Below the pieces are notes generated by a model. That model was not told the DNA's origin. It made no database searches and was given only the letters and a program-made list of their open reading frames with translations. DNA of 64,000 bases from Rhodothermales bacterium. GTDB taxonomy: Bacteria; Bacteroidota; Rhodothermia; Rhodothermales; VXPQ01. Positions 35,229 through 44,144 of this stretch are shown here, piece by piece. Within the stretch, counting starts at the first letter, position 1. Each line of letters begins with the position of its first letter. Both the position numbers and the translations under genes were made by a program. The stretch is from contig JAJECT010000012.1 of the NCBI GenBank assembly GCA_022821845.1, positions 67,466 to 131,465 on the forward strand. Direction: 5' to 3'.

Positions 35229-36584
35229 TTATCGCCCGCGGGAACGACCTGAAGACGAGGAAGACCCTCCCGAAGAAGACCGTCCGCTGCTGCCCGACGA
35301 GGACCTGGGCGGCGGGGAAGAACGCACGGTGCGCCCGCTCGAGCCGCTTCCGCTGCTGCGCGAGGAGGGTGTCCGCTGTACAGTGCGTCCGCTCGAGCTG
35401 CTTCCGCTGCTGCGCGAGGAAGGCGTCCGCTGTACGGTGCGCCCGCTTGAGCTGCTTCCGCTGCTACGCGAGGAGGGCGTCCGCCGTACGGTGCGTCCGC
35501 TCGAGCTGCTTCCGCTGCTGCGCGAAGAGGGCGTCCGCTGTACAGTGCGTCCGCTCGAACTGCTTCCGCTACTGCGGGAGGAGGGCGTCCGCCGGACGGT
35601 GTTCCGGTTCCCGGTGGACGACGAGGACCGGGAGCCTGGCGTCCGCTCTACGGTGCGTCCGCGCGAACCGCTATCGCCGCTGCGCGAGGAGCCGGACGTG
35701 CGCACTGCGCTCCGGCTGCCGCTGGGCGAGGAAGATCGGGACCCTGGCGTCGAGCGTACGGTCCGCCCGCTGGATCCGCTCCTTGTCGCGGTAGTGCGCC
35801 GCGTATCGCGGGTTCTGCTGGTCGTGGCGTCCGTTCCGCCGCGCGCCGAACGCCCGCCGGAAACAGCCGAGCCGCTGCGCGTCTTGCTGGCGGAAGCGCC
35901 TCCCGCGTTGCCTATCTCGCGGACGCCGTTCCTTCCGACGTCCCCGGCGTATCCATGGGTTCTCGCCCCTCGCCCCATGGTCGCGCCGCGCCGTCCCCAT
36001 TCCCCGTCTCTCGGGCGAATCGATCCCGGATAATCGTACCGCCACCCCCCGTAATACGGATTCCAGGTGTGCGCGTAGCCCGGATAGTAGCCGCCGTAGG
36101 GACGGTGGTAGTACGGATTATAGTTCCAGGGACTGTAATGGTAGGGGCTATAATGCCACGGGCTGTGCCCCCAGCGATTTCCGCCCCAGCCCCAATGCGA
36201 TCCGAAGGAGACGCCCACGCTAATGCCGCTGTATCCGTATCCGTAGCTCCAGGGATCGTACCAAAGCGGGTCGTGCCAGGACGACCCGAAGAACGGACTG
36301 TAGGACCATTGCGGGCTCCAGCCGTAGTCGAACCGGTCGAAATACCGGCGATATCCGTAGGGACCGCTGTAGATGTACCGGTCGCTGTAGTAGCGTTCCG
36401 TTACCACCGTGTCCTCGGCGCTTTCCACCACTTCCACGTAATCCGGGTACCGTTCGTATTGCTGAACGGTGCTCAATTGCGTGTAACAACCGGACAGCAA
36501 CGCCACAAGCAGTCCTGCGGCGAACGGCGCCGCGCGTAATGCGGGGCGAGCGGTTTCCCGCTCATGTAATGTCGATCGTTTCAT
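35229..36584 (-). CDS. Aromatic-rich lipoprotein with Ser/Arg tandem-repeat tail
   Basis: 451 residues. A lipoprotein signal ends LLSGC (residue about 33). A tyrosine/tryptophan/glycine-rich central domain (about 70-190, e.g. SPWHYSPYHYSPWNYNPYY) follows, then a basic, serine-rich tail (about 220-451) built on an 18-residue repeat RTVQRTPSSRSSGSSSSG, present about five times. The tail is low-complexity and probably disordered and strongly basic. The architecture suggests a surface-exposed or peptidoglycan/polymer-binding outer membrane lipoprotein. No enzyme motif seen. The plus-strand open frame over the same repeat is a shadow. Confidence 0.75.
   Translation of the reverse strand: MKRSTLHERETARPALRAAPFAAGLLVALLSGCYTQLSTVQQYERYPDYVEVVESAEDTVVTERYYSDRYIYSGPYGYRRYFDRFDYGWSPQWSYSPFFGSSWHDPLWYDPWSYGYGYSGISVGVSFGSHWGWGGNRWGHSPWHYSPYHYSPWNYNPYYHRPYGGYYPGYAHTWNPYYGGWRYDYPGSIRPRDGEWGRRGATMGRGARTHGYAGDVGRNGVREIGNAGGASASKTRSGSAVSGGRSARGGTDATTSRTRDTRRTTATRSGSSGRTVRSTPGSRSSSPSGSRSAVRTSGSSRSGDSGSRGRTVERTPGSRSSSSTGNRNTVRRTPSSRSSGSSSSGRTVQRTPSSRSSGSSSSGRTVRRTPSSRSSGSSSSGRTVQRTPSSRSSGSSSSGRTVQRTPSSRSSGSGSSGRTVRSSPPPRSSSGSSGRSSSGGSSSSSGRSRGR
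35336..35605 (-). repeat. 54-bp tandem repeat, about five units
   Basis: Five consecutive units of 54 bases (starts about 35336, 35390, 35444, 35498, 35552), differing by a few substitutions, inside the lipoprotein gene. 54 is a multiple of three, so gain or loss of units keeps the frame and would change the tail length. It encodes the 18-residue Arg/Ser repeat. Confidence 0.85.
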
Positions 36585-36901
36585 GGTGGCAACCGGTTTG
36601 GTGAAAACTTGAGGGCAGCGCTTCCGTTAAAGGAATGTACGGATAAGGATGCATAAGGTGCCGGTTGATTGCAAACAAACGACGGAACTTATTGCTTTCC
36701 CTGAAGAAAGAACGACGTTCGTTCGATTCCAACGGCTTTGCCCCGGAATAAAGCAAACATCGGGCCATTCCCGGAGATCCCGAAAAATTCGGAGCCGTTT
36801 TTTCCGCGTTCCGGTCGAATTCGCTCCGGGAGGCCTGCGATTTTTCGTCCAGTGCGCCTGCGATAGCGCCCTTCAATAAACGACGCCGACTGTGCAATAT
36901 T
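36585..36901. other. Divergent intergenic region (lipoprotein gene / proS)
   Basis: 317 bases between two divergent genes. The open frames on it look like chance frames. It must hold the promoters of both genes but no clear element stands out. Confidence 0.3.
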
Positions 36902-38377
36902 ATGGCCGATGCGATTACAAGCCGGCAGGAAGATTACGCCCAATGGTATCTCGACATTGTGCAACATGCGAAGCTGGCCGACTATTCGGCGGTGCGCGGC
37001 TGCATGGTGATTCGCCCGAACGGCTGCGCGCTTTGGGAGAATATGCGCCGGGCGCTCGACGACATGTTCCGCGAAACCGGGCATGAGAACGCCTATTTTC
37101 CCCTGTTCATACCGCAGTCCTTCCTGGCGCGGGAAGCCGAGCACGTGGAGGGATTCGCCAAGGAGTGCGCCGTGGTTACCCACTCGCGCCTTGCGGAAGA
37201 CCCCTCTGGCGAGGGCCTCCTGCCCGACCCCGCTTCGAAACTGGAAGAGAATCTTATTGTCCGTCCCACCAGCGAAACGATTATATGGGACGCGTACCGG
37301 AGCTGGATTCAATCCTGGCGGGACCTGCCCATTCTCGTGAATCAATGGGCGAATGTCGTGCGCTGGGAAATGCGCACCAGGCTGTTCTTGCGCACGATGG
37401 AATTCCTGTGGCAGGAGGGGCACACGGCCCACGAAACGAAAGAGGAAGCCATCGAGGAAGCCCGCCGCATGCTGGAAGTATACGCTACGTTCGCCGAGGA
37501 ATGGATGGCCATGCCGGTGATTCGGGGCGTAAAAACGGCCAGCGAGCGTTTTGCGGGCGCGGTGGACACGTATTGCATCGAGGCCATGATGCAGGACGGC
37601 AAGGCGTTGCAGGCAGGCACCAGCCATTTCCTGGGCCAGAACTTCGCCAGGGCGTTCGACTGCCAATTCCAGAATCGGGAAAACCAGCTCGAATATGTGT
37701 GGGCGACGTCCTGGGGCGTCTCGACCCGTCTGATCGGCGCGCTCATTATGACGCATTCGGACGATCAGGGCTTGATTCTGCCGCCGCGCCTTGCGCCCGT
37801 GCAGGTGGTGATCGTGCCTATTTTCCGGAAAGACGCCGAGCGGACGGTTGTGCTCGAAGCGGCCGAGCGCATCCAGGCGGCCCTGCGCGCGGCGGGCGTT
37901 CGCGTCAAACTGGATGCGCGGACGTCGCACCGTCCCGGCTGGAAATTCAACGAATACGAAGTGCAGGGCGTACCCGTCCGCCTCGCTATCGGCCCGCGGG
38001 ACGTCCAGAATGGCAAGGTGGAAATGGCCCGCCGGGATCAGCCCGGCAAGGAAATCGTTTCGCAGGAAGGGCTTCCCGACCGCATCCGGGCGGCCCTCGA
38101 CGATATTCAGCAAGGCCTGTTCGACCGGGCGCTGGCCCTGCGCGAAGAGGCTACCCGGCGCGTCGACGACTACGAGACGTTCAAGGACACGCTGGACCGG
38201 CGCGGCGGGTTCGTGCTGGCCCACTGGGACGGCGATCCGGCGACGGAGGCGCGCATCAAACAGGAAACGAAAGCGACCATCCGCTGTATTCCCATGGATG
38301 GCGCGCAAGAAGCGGGTCGGGATATGCTGACCGGCAAGCCGTCGAACCGCCGCGTTCTGTTCGCCCGCGCCTATTGA
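36902..38377 (+). CDS. proS: Prolyl-tRNA synthetase (archaeal/eukaryotic-type)
   Basis: 491 residues, the short class without the bacterial editing insertion. Motif 1/2 region [27 protein letters not shown], motif 2-type [42 protein letters not shown], then the anticodon-binding domain (about 295-400, [10 protein letters not shown]) and the C-terminal zinc-like extension typical of the archaeal/eukaryotic form (about 400-491). It charges tRNA-Pro. Having this form, rather than the bacterial-type ProS, is seen in Bacteroidota and relatives. Confidence 0.97.
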   Translation: MADAITSRQEDYAQWYLDIVQHAKLADYSAVRGCMVIRPNGCALWENMRRALDDMFRETGHENAYFPLFIPQSFLAREAEHVEGFAKECAVVTHSRLAEDPSGEGLLPDPASKLEENLIVRPTSETIIWDAYRSWIQSWRDLPILVNQWANVVRWEMRTRLFLRTMEFLWQEGHTAHETKEEAIEEARRMLEVYATFAEEWMAMPVIRGVKTASERFAGAVDTYCIEAMMQDGKALQAGTSHFLGQNFARAFDCQFQNRENQLEYVWATSWGVSTRLIGALIMTHSDDQGLILPPRLAPVQVVIVPIFRKDAERTVVLEAAERIQAALRAAGVRVKLDARTSHRPGWKFNEYEVQGVPVRLAIGPRDVQNGKVEMARRDQPGKEIVSQEGLPDRIRAALDDIQQGLFDRALALREEATRRVDDYETFKDTLDRRGGFVLAHWDGDPATEARIKQETKATIRCIPMDGAQEAGRDMLTGKPSNRRVLFARAY

Positions 38378-38447
38378 GTATCCTTGACGCAAGCACGCAT
38401 TCACAGGAGAACCCGTACATCGGACTGCGCATCGACCGAAGGCTACA

Positions 38448-38701
38448 GGATACTCTGATCAAGACCGCTTCGCTCAGCGCGTCACGTTCGCCAGTAAAGA
38501 ACGTCATGCCTGAATCATTGAAATCAGCAGAAAACACTGTAGATTCGGTATGCCGTGGACGTGACGCGCCCTTCGGGAGGCTGCGAGGGGCACGCTGGCT
38601 GTGTCATTCCTCATTACGTGGGGCCTACCACGCTGCTTCGTCATTCCTTGCCAGCGCACCCCTCGCAGCCTCTGAGCTTCGCGGGCTTAATCAGAGTATC
38701 C
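38448..38701. mobile_element. 254-bp MITE-like element with terminal inverted repeats
   Basis: Starts GGATACTCTGATCAAGACCGC and ends, on the other strand, GGATACTCTGATTAAGCCCGC: 21 bases with two mismatches. The flanks are TACA on the left (38444-38447) and TACA on the right (38702-38705), a candidate 4-bp target duplication. Inside are further inverted repeats, including GCGCGTCACG near the left end against CGTGACGCGC and a 23-base arm pair (GAGGCTGCGAGGGGCACGCTGGC type) with two mismatches around a small loop, so the RNA or single strand would fold well. No coding gene fits in it. It lies between proS and the TonB receptor gene and shares ends with copies at 22970 and 41630. Confidence 0.75.
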
Positions 38702-38749
38702 TACATTGATTCGTCCGGCCCTGATCTCAAACCGGGAGCGTACCGTCTC

Positions 38750-41188
38750 GTGCGCGCTGCATTCGCTTTTTTCGCTTTCGCCGTCGCCGTGTGGCCCTTT
38801 GGCGCCCTCGCCCAGGAATGGGGGGCGGCGTCCGGGCGCGTCCTGACGGCTGCGGAGGACGCCCCTCTCCCCGACGTCAGCATTCTGGTAAGCGGAACCA
38901 ACTTTGGCACCGCAAGCAGGCAGGACGGGACCTACGTGCTCCGGCTGCCGCCGGGAACCCATGCGCTGCGCTTCTCGGCGGTGGGGTACGAGACCGCGCG
39001 GCGGCCCGTACAGATTCGCCCCAACGAAACGACGGCCCTTGACGTTCGCCTGAGGCCATCCCTGGTCGAGATGGAGGATATTGTGGTGGAAGGGGATGTA
39101 TTTTTTACGGACCCCGGGGCGTACGAACTGGAATCGGAGACCATCCGCAACGTGCCTTCTCCGTTCAAGGGATTCCAGGCGCTCAGCGTCCTGCCGGGCG
39201 TCGCGGCCAACAACGAACTTTCCAACCAGTATTCGGTGCATGGCGGCGGATTTCACGAGAATCTTGTCCTGATCCACGGGTTCGAGACGTACATGCCGTT
39301 GCGCCCGAGGCAAGGGGAGCAGGAAGGGCTTGGCTTGCTGAATCCCGACCTGGCCGACCGGGTCGTGCTGTACACGGGGGGATTTCCGGCGAAATACGGC
39401 GGAAAATTGTCCTCGGTGCTGGAAACGCGCTATCGCCGCCCGCATGTCGAATCCATGGCCGGGTCCGCCTCGGCGTCGTTGCTGGACGCCAGCGTTGCGC
39501 ACCGGGGCGCCGCGGCGGGCGGGCGTTTTGGGTGGAACGCCGGTTTTCGGAAAGCGCGCGCGCAGCATTTCTTCCGTACGCAGGAGCGGAAGGGGGATTA
39601 TCGTCCCGACTACACGGACGTACAGGCGCTCGCGACCTGGCGCTTCGGGGCGGGGCATGAGATCGAAGCGCTGGGCATGTACGCCAACCATGTGTTCCGA
39701 TTCAGCCCGGAGAGCCGCAAGACCTGGTTTGGCGTCGTGAGCCTCGACCCCGACGTACCCTCGGACCTGCGTTCTTTCTGGACCCGGTACGAGGGCGCGG
39801 AAAACGACGGGTACCGAACGCGGTTCGCGGGGGTTCGTTTGCTGAACCGGCTCGCTCCTTCGGTCCATGCGGAGCACGACGTGGCCTGGTTTGGCGTTTC
39901 CGAGACGGAACGTTTCGATATCGAGGGGTCTTCGGTGGTGTTTCGCGTCGATCCCGGCGGCGATCCGGCCACCGGCGCGGGCCATGTTCCCATAGGCAAT
40001 GTGACCGAAGAGGAGTTCGCCGACAACGCCATAGAAAGCGCCGCATGGACCGGGCAGGGGCGGTATCGATGGCGGGCGGGGCGGCATGCGGCGGAGGCGG
40101 GCTGGCGCGTCCGGGCCTATTCCTTTTCCGACCGGATCGACGAGTACGCCAACCTGTACGGCAGGGACACCAACGGGGAATCCGTGCGCATCGAGGCGAA
40201 TCGCTTCTCCGACGAAGCCGCGCTTTCGGCGTGGCAAACCGCTGCGTACGCGCAGAATACCATGCAGCGCGGCGGGCTGCTCCTTACCGCCGGGGCGCGG
40301 GCGGACCGTTTTTCGTTCAACGGCGCCTGGACCGTCTCGCCGAGAATTTCGGCCCGGTACGCGGTCAGCGAACGCTTCGCGGCGACCAGCTCGTGGGGCT
40401 ATTATCACCAGACGCCGACCTATCGCGAATTTCGGGGAACGCCTGCGCCGGGCGAAGCCATCCCCGACGCGCTGAACAGGGATATCCGGTCCCAGCAGGC
40501 CATACAATATGTATTGGGCGGCGAATATTTTTTGCCCGCCCGGCGGCTGCATGTCCGCGCCGCCGCCTTTTACCGGGATATGGACCGGCTCATATCCTAC
40601 GACGTACGAAACGTGCGCCTCCTGTATTCCGGGCGGAACGATACAGAGGGGCAGGCGCTGGGGCTGGACGTGCACCTGTACGGCGAACTCGTGCCCGGCC
40701 TCGAAAGTCGCCTGAATTACGGGTATCTGCGCGCCGTCGAGACGTTTCTGCCGGAATACCGGACCGAGCATCGCAGCGGAACCATTGCGCGTCCGTCGGA
40801 TCAGCGGCACACCATCTCGTTTTTCGTGCAGGACTATGTGCCGCGGGATTCCACCTGGAAAGCCCATCTGCGCGGGCTTTTCGGGAGCGGATTTCCCTAC
40901 ACCCCGCCCATCCCGGACCGGCAAGTCGGGCAATTCGTGGTTCAGGCGCCCGGCGAACGCAATTCGGCCCGGTACCCCGCGTACCGCCGCGTCGATATTG
41001 GCGCAACGAAGACGGTGCGCGTCGCCGCGGGCTTGCGCCTGGAATTGACCATGGAACTACTCAATGCGTTCAATATGACGAACACGGTGGCCTATGCCTG
41101 GACGCCCAACCGCGACGGAATCTGGGAGCGCATTCCCACGCGCCTGACGCCGCGCACGTTCAATCTCCGGGTTCGCCTCGCGTGGTGA
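38750..41188 (+). CDS. TonB-dependent receptor with carboxypeptidase-regulatory-like N-terminus
   Basis: 812 residues counted from a GTG at 38750, preceded by GGGAG at 38734-38738; the longer frame from 38555 lies inside the MITE-like element. The GTG start leaves a clean signal peptide (RAAFAFFAFAVAVWPFGALAQ). Then a CarboxypepD_reg-like domain (GRVLTAAEDAPLPDVSILVSG to about residue 110), a plug domain with VLPGVAANNELSNQYSVHGG and NPDLADRVVLYTGGFPAKYGG, and a 22-strand-type barrel ending in the aromatic FNLRVRLAW. Outer membrane uptake of siderophore, vitamin or glycan, energised by TonB. The substrate is not shown. Confidence 0.9.
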   Translation: MRAAFAFFAFAVAVWPFGALAQEWGAASGRVLTAAEDAPLPDVSILVSGTNFGTASRQDGTYVLRLPPGTHALRFSAVGYETARRPVQIRPNETTALDVRLRPSLVEMEDIVVEGDVFFTDPGAYELESETIRNVPSPFKGFQALSVLPGVAANNELSNQYSVHGGGFHENLVLIHGFETYMPLRPRQGEQEGLGLLNPDLADRVVLYTGGFPAKYGGKLSSVLETRYRRPHVESMAGSASASLLDASVAHRGAAAGGRFGWNAGFRKARAQHFFRTQERKGDYRPDYTDVQALATWRFGAGHEIEALGMYANHVFRFSPESRKTWFGVVSLDPDVPSDLRSFWTRYEGAENDGYRTRFAGVRLLNRLAPSVHAEHDVAWFGVSETERFDIEGSSVVFRVDPGGDPATGAGHVPIGNVTEEEFADNAIESAAWTGQGRYRWRAGRHAAEAGWRVRAYSFSDRIDEYANLYGRDTNGESVRIEANRFSDEAALSAWQTAAYAQNTMQRGGLLLTAGARADRFSFNGAWTVSPRISARYAVSERFAATSSWGYYHQTPTYREFRGTPAPGEAIPDALNRDIRSQQAIQYVLGGEYFLPARRLHVRAAAFYRDMDRLISYDVRNVRLLYSGRNDTEGQALGLDVHLYGELVPGLESRLNYGYLRAVETFLPEYRTEHRSGTIARPSDQRHTISFFVQDYVPRDSTWKAHLRGLFGSGFPYTPPIPDRQVGQFVVQAPGERNSARYPAYRRVDIGATKTVRVAAGLRLELTMELLNAFNMTNTVAYAWTPNRDGIWERIPTRLTPRTFNLRVRLAW

Positions 41189-41644
41189 ACGGGCGGGGAA
41201 CCCCTCGCGGCCTTGCCGTTAAAAGGGCTATTCCTTCCGTAAACGGATGCGAATAGCGCGCGCCTGATGCGGATGCATATAAGAACCTGACAAGAATATC
41301 TTCAGGGAGTCGGTCTTCGGGTTCGGACGGCAGGCCCAGCCTCCTTCTACGCAAGCGAGGTCTTTTCTTCGGAAAGGCAGGGACGATCGAAAGAATGCGA
41401 GTGATTCCCGCATTGTTCAAGGTAGAGGTTCTTCTATCCACCGCTCGGGAGCGCGTCCTTTTCGGGAGACGCCCCGGCGCCGGTTTCGGGCGCTTGCCGC
41501 GCCTGGACGGGCCGGGGCGCCCCGCTTTTTCGCGAACGGCGGGGCGCGGGGACGGCGGGCGACGATCTGTCCTGCGTATCCTGATCCATCGAACGTTGCA
41601 TTTGGCGCTGGCTCGCGCAGAAAAATCAAGGATACTCTGAGCCT
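41189..41644. other. 456-base intergenic region before ccmF
   Basis: No convincing gene on either strand; open frames here look like GC-rich chance frames. It ends with a GGATACTCTGA motif (41630-41640), the terminal sequence of the MITE-like element, 4 bases before the ccmF ATG, so the translation start region of ccmF adjoins an element end. Confidence 0.45.
41630..41640 (+). repeat. Lone GGATACTCTGA element end
   Basis: Exact copy of the terminal 11 bases of the 38448-38701 element, directly before the ccmF start (GGATACTCTGAGCCTATG). No partner inverted copy is seen nearby, so it may be a remnant or a chance match. Confidence 0.5.
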
Positions 41645-44143
41645 ATGTCCGGCGTCATCGGACACATTCTGATCCTGTTCGCCTTTGTGGTCTGCGCGCT
41701 TGCGGGCTACGCCTATCTGCGGGCTGCGCGCACCGGCCATGCCGAATGGAAGCAGATCGGCCGCATCGCCTGGGTCGTTATGACCGCAAGCCTTGCGGGC
41801 GCGGCGGCGATCCTGATGGTCCTGCTCCTCACGCATCAGTTCCAGTACGCCTACGTTTACCAGCAAACGTCCCGCTCGCTTCCGACCCACTTCCTGGTGT
41901 CGTCTTTCTGGGCCGGGCAGGAAGGGTCGTTTCTCCTCTGGATTCTTCTGATGAGCGCACTGGGTCTGGCGCTGACGCGCGTTGGCCGCGACTGGGAAGC
42001 CCCCGTGATGACCATTCTGGCGGGCTCGCAGTGGTTTCTCGTCTCGATGATTGTGGGCTTGCAGCTGGGGCCGTTGCAGGTGGGCGCGTCCCCCTTCGCC
42101 ACGCTGGCCGACAAGTTCCCGGACGCGCCCATGCTGCAAATACCGGGTTTCATCCCGGCGGACGGATCGGGCCTGAACGACCTGCTCCAGAATTACTGGA
42201 TGGTGATTCACCCTCCCACGCTTTTCGCAGGGTTCACGCTGATGGCGGCTCCCTTTGCGTTCGCGCTTGCGGGACTCTGGAAGCGCCGGTATACCGAGTG
42301 GATTCCGCAAGCGTTGCCGTGGGCGCTTGGCGCTACGGCCGTGCTGGGCGTCGGCATTGCGATGGGCGGCTATTGGGCGTACGAAACGCTTTCGTTCGGC
42401 GGCTACTGGGCGTGGGATCCCGTGGAGAATTCTTCCCTGGTGCCCTGGCTTACAGGCATCGCTGCGGTGCACGCCATGATTATCCGGAAGAAAAGCGGGC
42501 GGGGACACAAGTCCACCTTCCTGTTCTGCATTTTTTCGTACATGCTGGTCATTTATTCGACGTTTCTCACCCGGAGCGGCATACTGGGCGACGTGTCGGT
42601 GCATTCCTTCGTCGATCTGGGGATGATGAACCAGTTGCTCGTGTGGATCCTGGGCATGGGCGCGGTCGGGTTCGGCCTGTTTGCGTATCGCTACCGGGAG
42701 TTGCCCGCGCCCGAGCGGGAGCCCAACGTGCTCTCGCGGGAATTCATGACGTTTTGCGGCGCGATGCTGCTGGCCTGCCTGGCCGCCGTCGTTACGGTTG
42801 GCACCAGTTCGCCTATTCTGGGGAAATTGTTCAGGGAGGCGCCGTCCACCGTGCCGATAGATTTCTACAACAAGTGGTCGCTTCCGCTTTCCGTGCTGAT
42901 CGTGTTTCTGGCGGGCCTCGGGCAGTTGTTCTGGTGGAACCGGATGAATATCGAACAGGTGAACCGGGTGCTGCTAAAACCCATTGTCGGGGCGGTCGTC
43001 AGCACGGTCGCGGTGCTGATTTTTACCCCGTTCGCGGCGGAAACCGTTCGGCGTCCGGATGTTTCGGCGGCGGGCGGGGCGCCGGAGGCCGCGCAGGCGG
43101 GATTCGGGTTGCTGGAAAGCATTCAGGGGTTCGGGGCGGTCTACGGGACGGGCATTCTGCTGCTGCTCCTCGTGTTTATGGCGTTCTTCGCGCTGTACGG
43201 GAACGGCATGGTGCTTTGGAGGATCGGACGCGGCAATCCGCGTATGGCGGGGGGCGCGACGGCGCATGTGGGGTTCGCCATTATGGCGCTGGCCATCGTG
43301 GCGTCCAGCGGGTTCAGCAAACCCATCGGCGTCCTGCGCGGCGCGCCGCTCGCGGATCGGTCGGATACGTTCGTGCTGGAGCGAGGACAGACGCGCTCGG
43401 TGGGGGGATACCTTGTGACCTGGTCCGGGCGCGAACGGACGGCCCGCAACCGCCCGGTGTACGTGCTGGACTTTGTCGATCCGCACGGGCGCGCCTTCAC
43501 CGTCAGGCCGGTCGTGTACAAGAGCGATCAGGCGCAGTGGATTCAGCATCCCGACCACGAAATGTACCCGGACAAGGATGTCTTCGTGGCGGTGTCGCCG
43601 AGCGCCATGTACGAGGCGGCCGACGAATCCGAAGATCCGTCTGCGAAACAGGGCGAACTGACGATCTCCCGGGGAGATTCTACCGTGGTGGGGGGCGATG
43701 CCTTCGCCATCCGGTTCGTCGATTACCAGACGAATATCCCCGACCTCCCCGATTCCACGGAAATCGGCGTGGCGGCCTTGCTGGACGTGACGAATCTGGA
43801 GACCCGCGAAACCCGCCGCCTGAGCCCGGTCTACCTGATCATGCAAGACCGTTCGCAGCAATACATTCAGAATCGCGTGAACGATTGGGGGTTGACAGTC
43901 ACGTTTACGGGCATGAACGTGGACAACGGCTCCATTCGCCTGTTTCTGGAGGGCGTTGCCGTCTCGCCGGACGAATGGATCGTGGTGCAGGCCTGGGAAA
44001 AGCCGTTCATTAATTTCCTGTGGTTCGGGTTTCTGCTGCTTACCGGCGGGTTCGGGGTTGCGGTCTGGCGCCGCTATGCGGACAATCGCCACAGCGGGAG
44101 GCGGGCGCAACGCGTAGCCGATCCCGCCGACCCCAACGCGTAG
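41645..44143 (+). CDS. ccmF: Cytochrome c-type biogenesis haem lyase CcmF
   Basis: 832 residues, about 15 membrane helices. The haem-handling WWD-type motif is visible as GGYWAWDPVENSSLVPWL with conserved histidine nearby (MVIHPPTLFAGF; HAMIIRKKSGRGHKSTF). A long periplasmic C-terminal region (about 600-800) follows, then a last membrane helix. It ligates haem to the CXXCH of apocytochrome c in the periplasm, which fits the CAACH protein at 5461. No other ccm genes are in the window. It converges with the metal permease gene with a one-base gap. Confidence 0.93.
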   Translation: MSGVIGHILILFAFVVCALAGYAYLRAARTGHAEWKQIGRIAWVVMTASLAGAAAILMVLLLTHQFQYAYVYQQTSRSLPTHFLVSSFWAGQEGSFLLWILLMSALGLALTRVGRDWEAPVMTILAGSQWFLVSMIVGLQLGPLQVGASPFATLADKFPDAPMLQIPGFIPADGSGLNDLLQNYWMVIHPPTLFAGFTLMAAPFAFALAGLWKRRYTEWIPQALPWALGATAVLGVGIAMGGYWAYETLSFGGYWAWDPVENSSLVPWLTGIAAVHAMIIRKKSGRGHKSTFLFCIFSYMLVIYSTFLTRSGILGDVSVHSFVDLGMMNQLLVWILGMGAVGFGLFAYRYRELPAPEREPNVLSREFMTFCGAMLLACLAAVVTVGTSSPILGKLFREAPSTVPIDFYNKWSLPLSVLIVFLAGLGQLFWWNRMNIEQVNRVLLKPIVGAVVSTVAVLIFTPFAAETVRRPDVSAAGGAPEAAQAGFGLLESIQGFGAVYGTGILLLLLVFMAFFALYGNGMVLWRIGRGNPRMAGGATAHVGFAIMALAIVASSGFSKPIGVLRGAPLADRSDTFVLERGQTRSVGGYLVTWSGRERTARNRPVYVLDFVDPHGRAFTVRPVVYKSDQAQWIQHPDHEMYPDKDVFVAVSPSAMYEAADESEDPSAKQGELTISRGDSTVVGGDAFAIRFVDYQTNIPDLPDSTEIGVAALLDVTNLETRETRRLSPVYLIMQDRSQQYIQNRVNDWGLTVTFTGMNVDNGSIRLFLEGVAVSPDEWIVVQAWEKPFINFLWFGFLLLTGGFGVAVWRRYADNRHSGRRAQRVADPADPNA

Positions 44144-44144
44144 C

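Noticed and set aside
35336..35605. CRISPR-like array
   Set aside because: The units are contiguous with no unique spacers and lie inside a coding frame; it is a coding minisatellite.
35218..36033. Plus-strand Glu/Leu/Pro-rich repeat protein
   Set aside because: Antisense of the lipoprotein tail repeat. The minus-strand frame has a lipoprotein signal and ends where the repeats end, so it is the real gene.
38687..40933. 748-residue minus-strand frame
   Set aside because: Antisense shadow of the TonB receptor; low-complexity Arg/Pro-rich translation.
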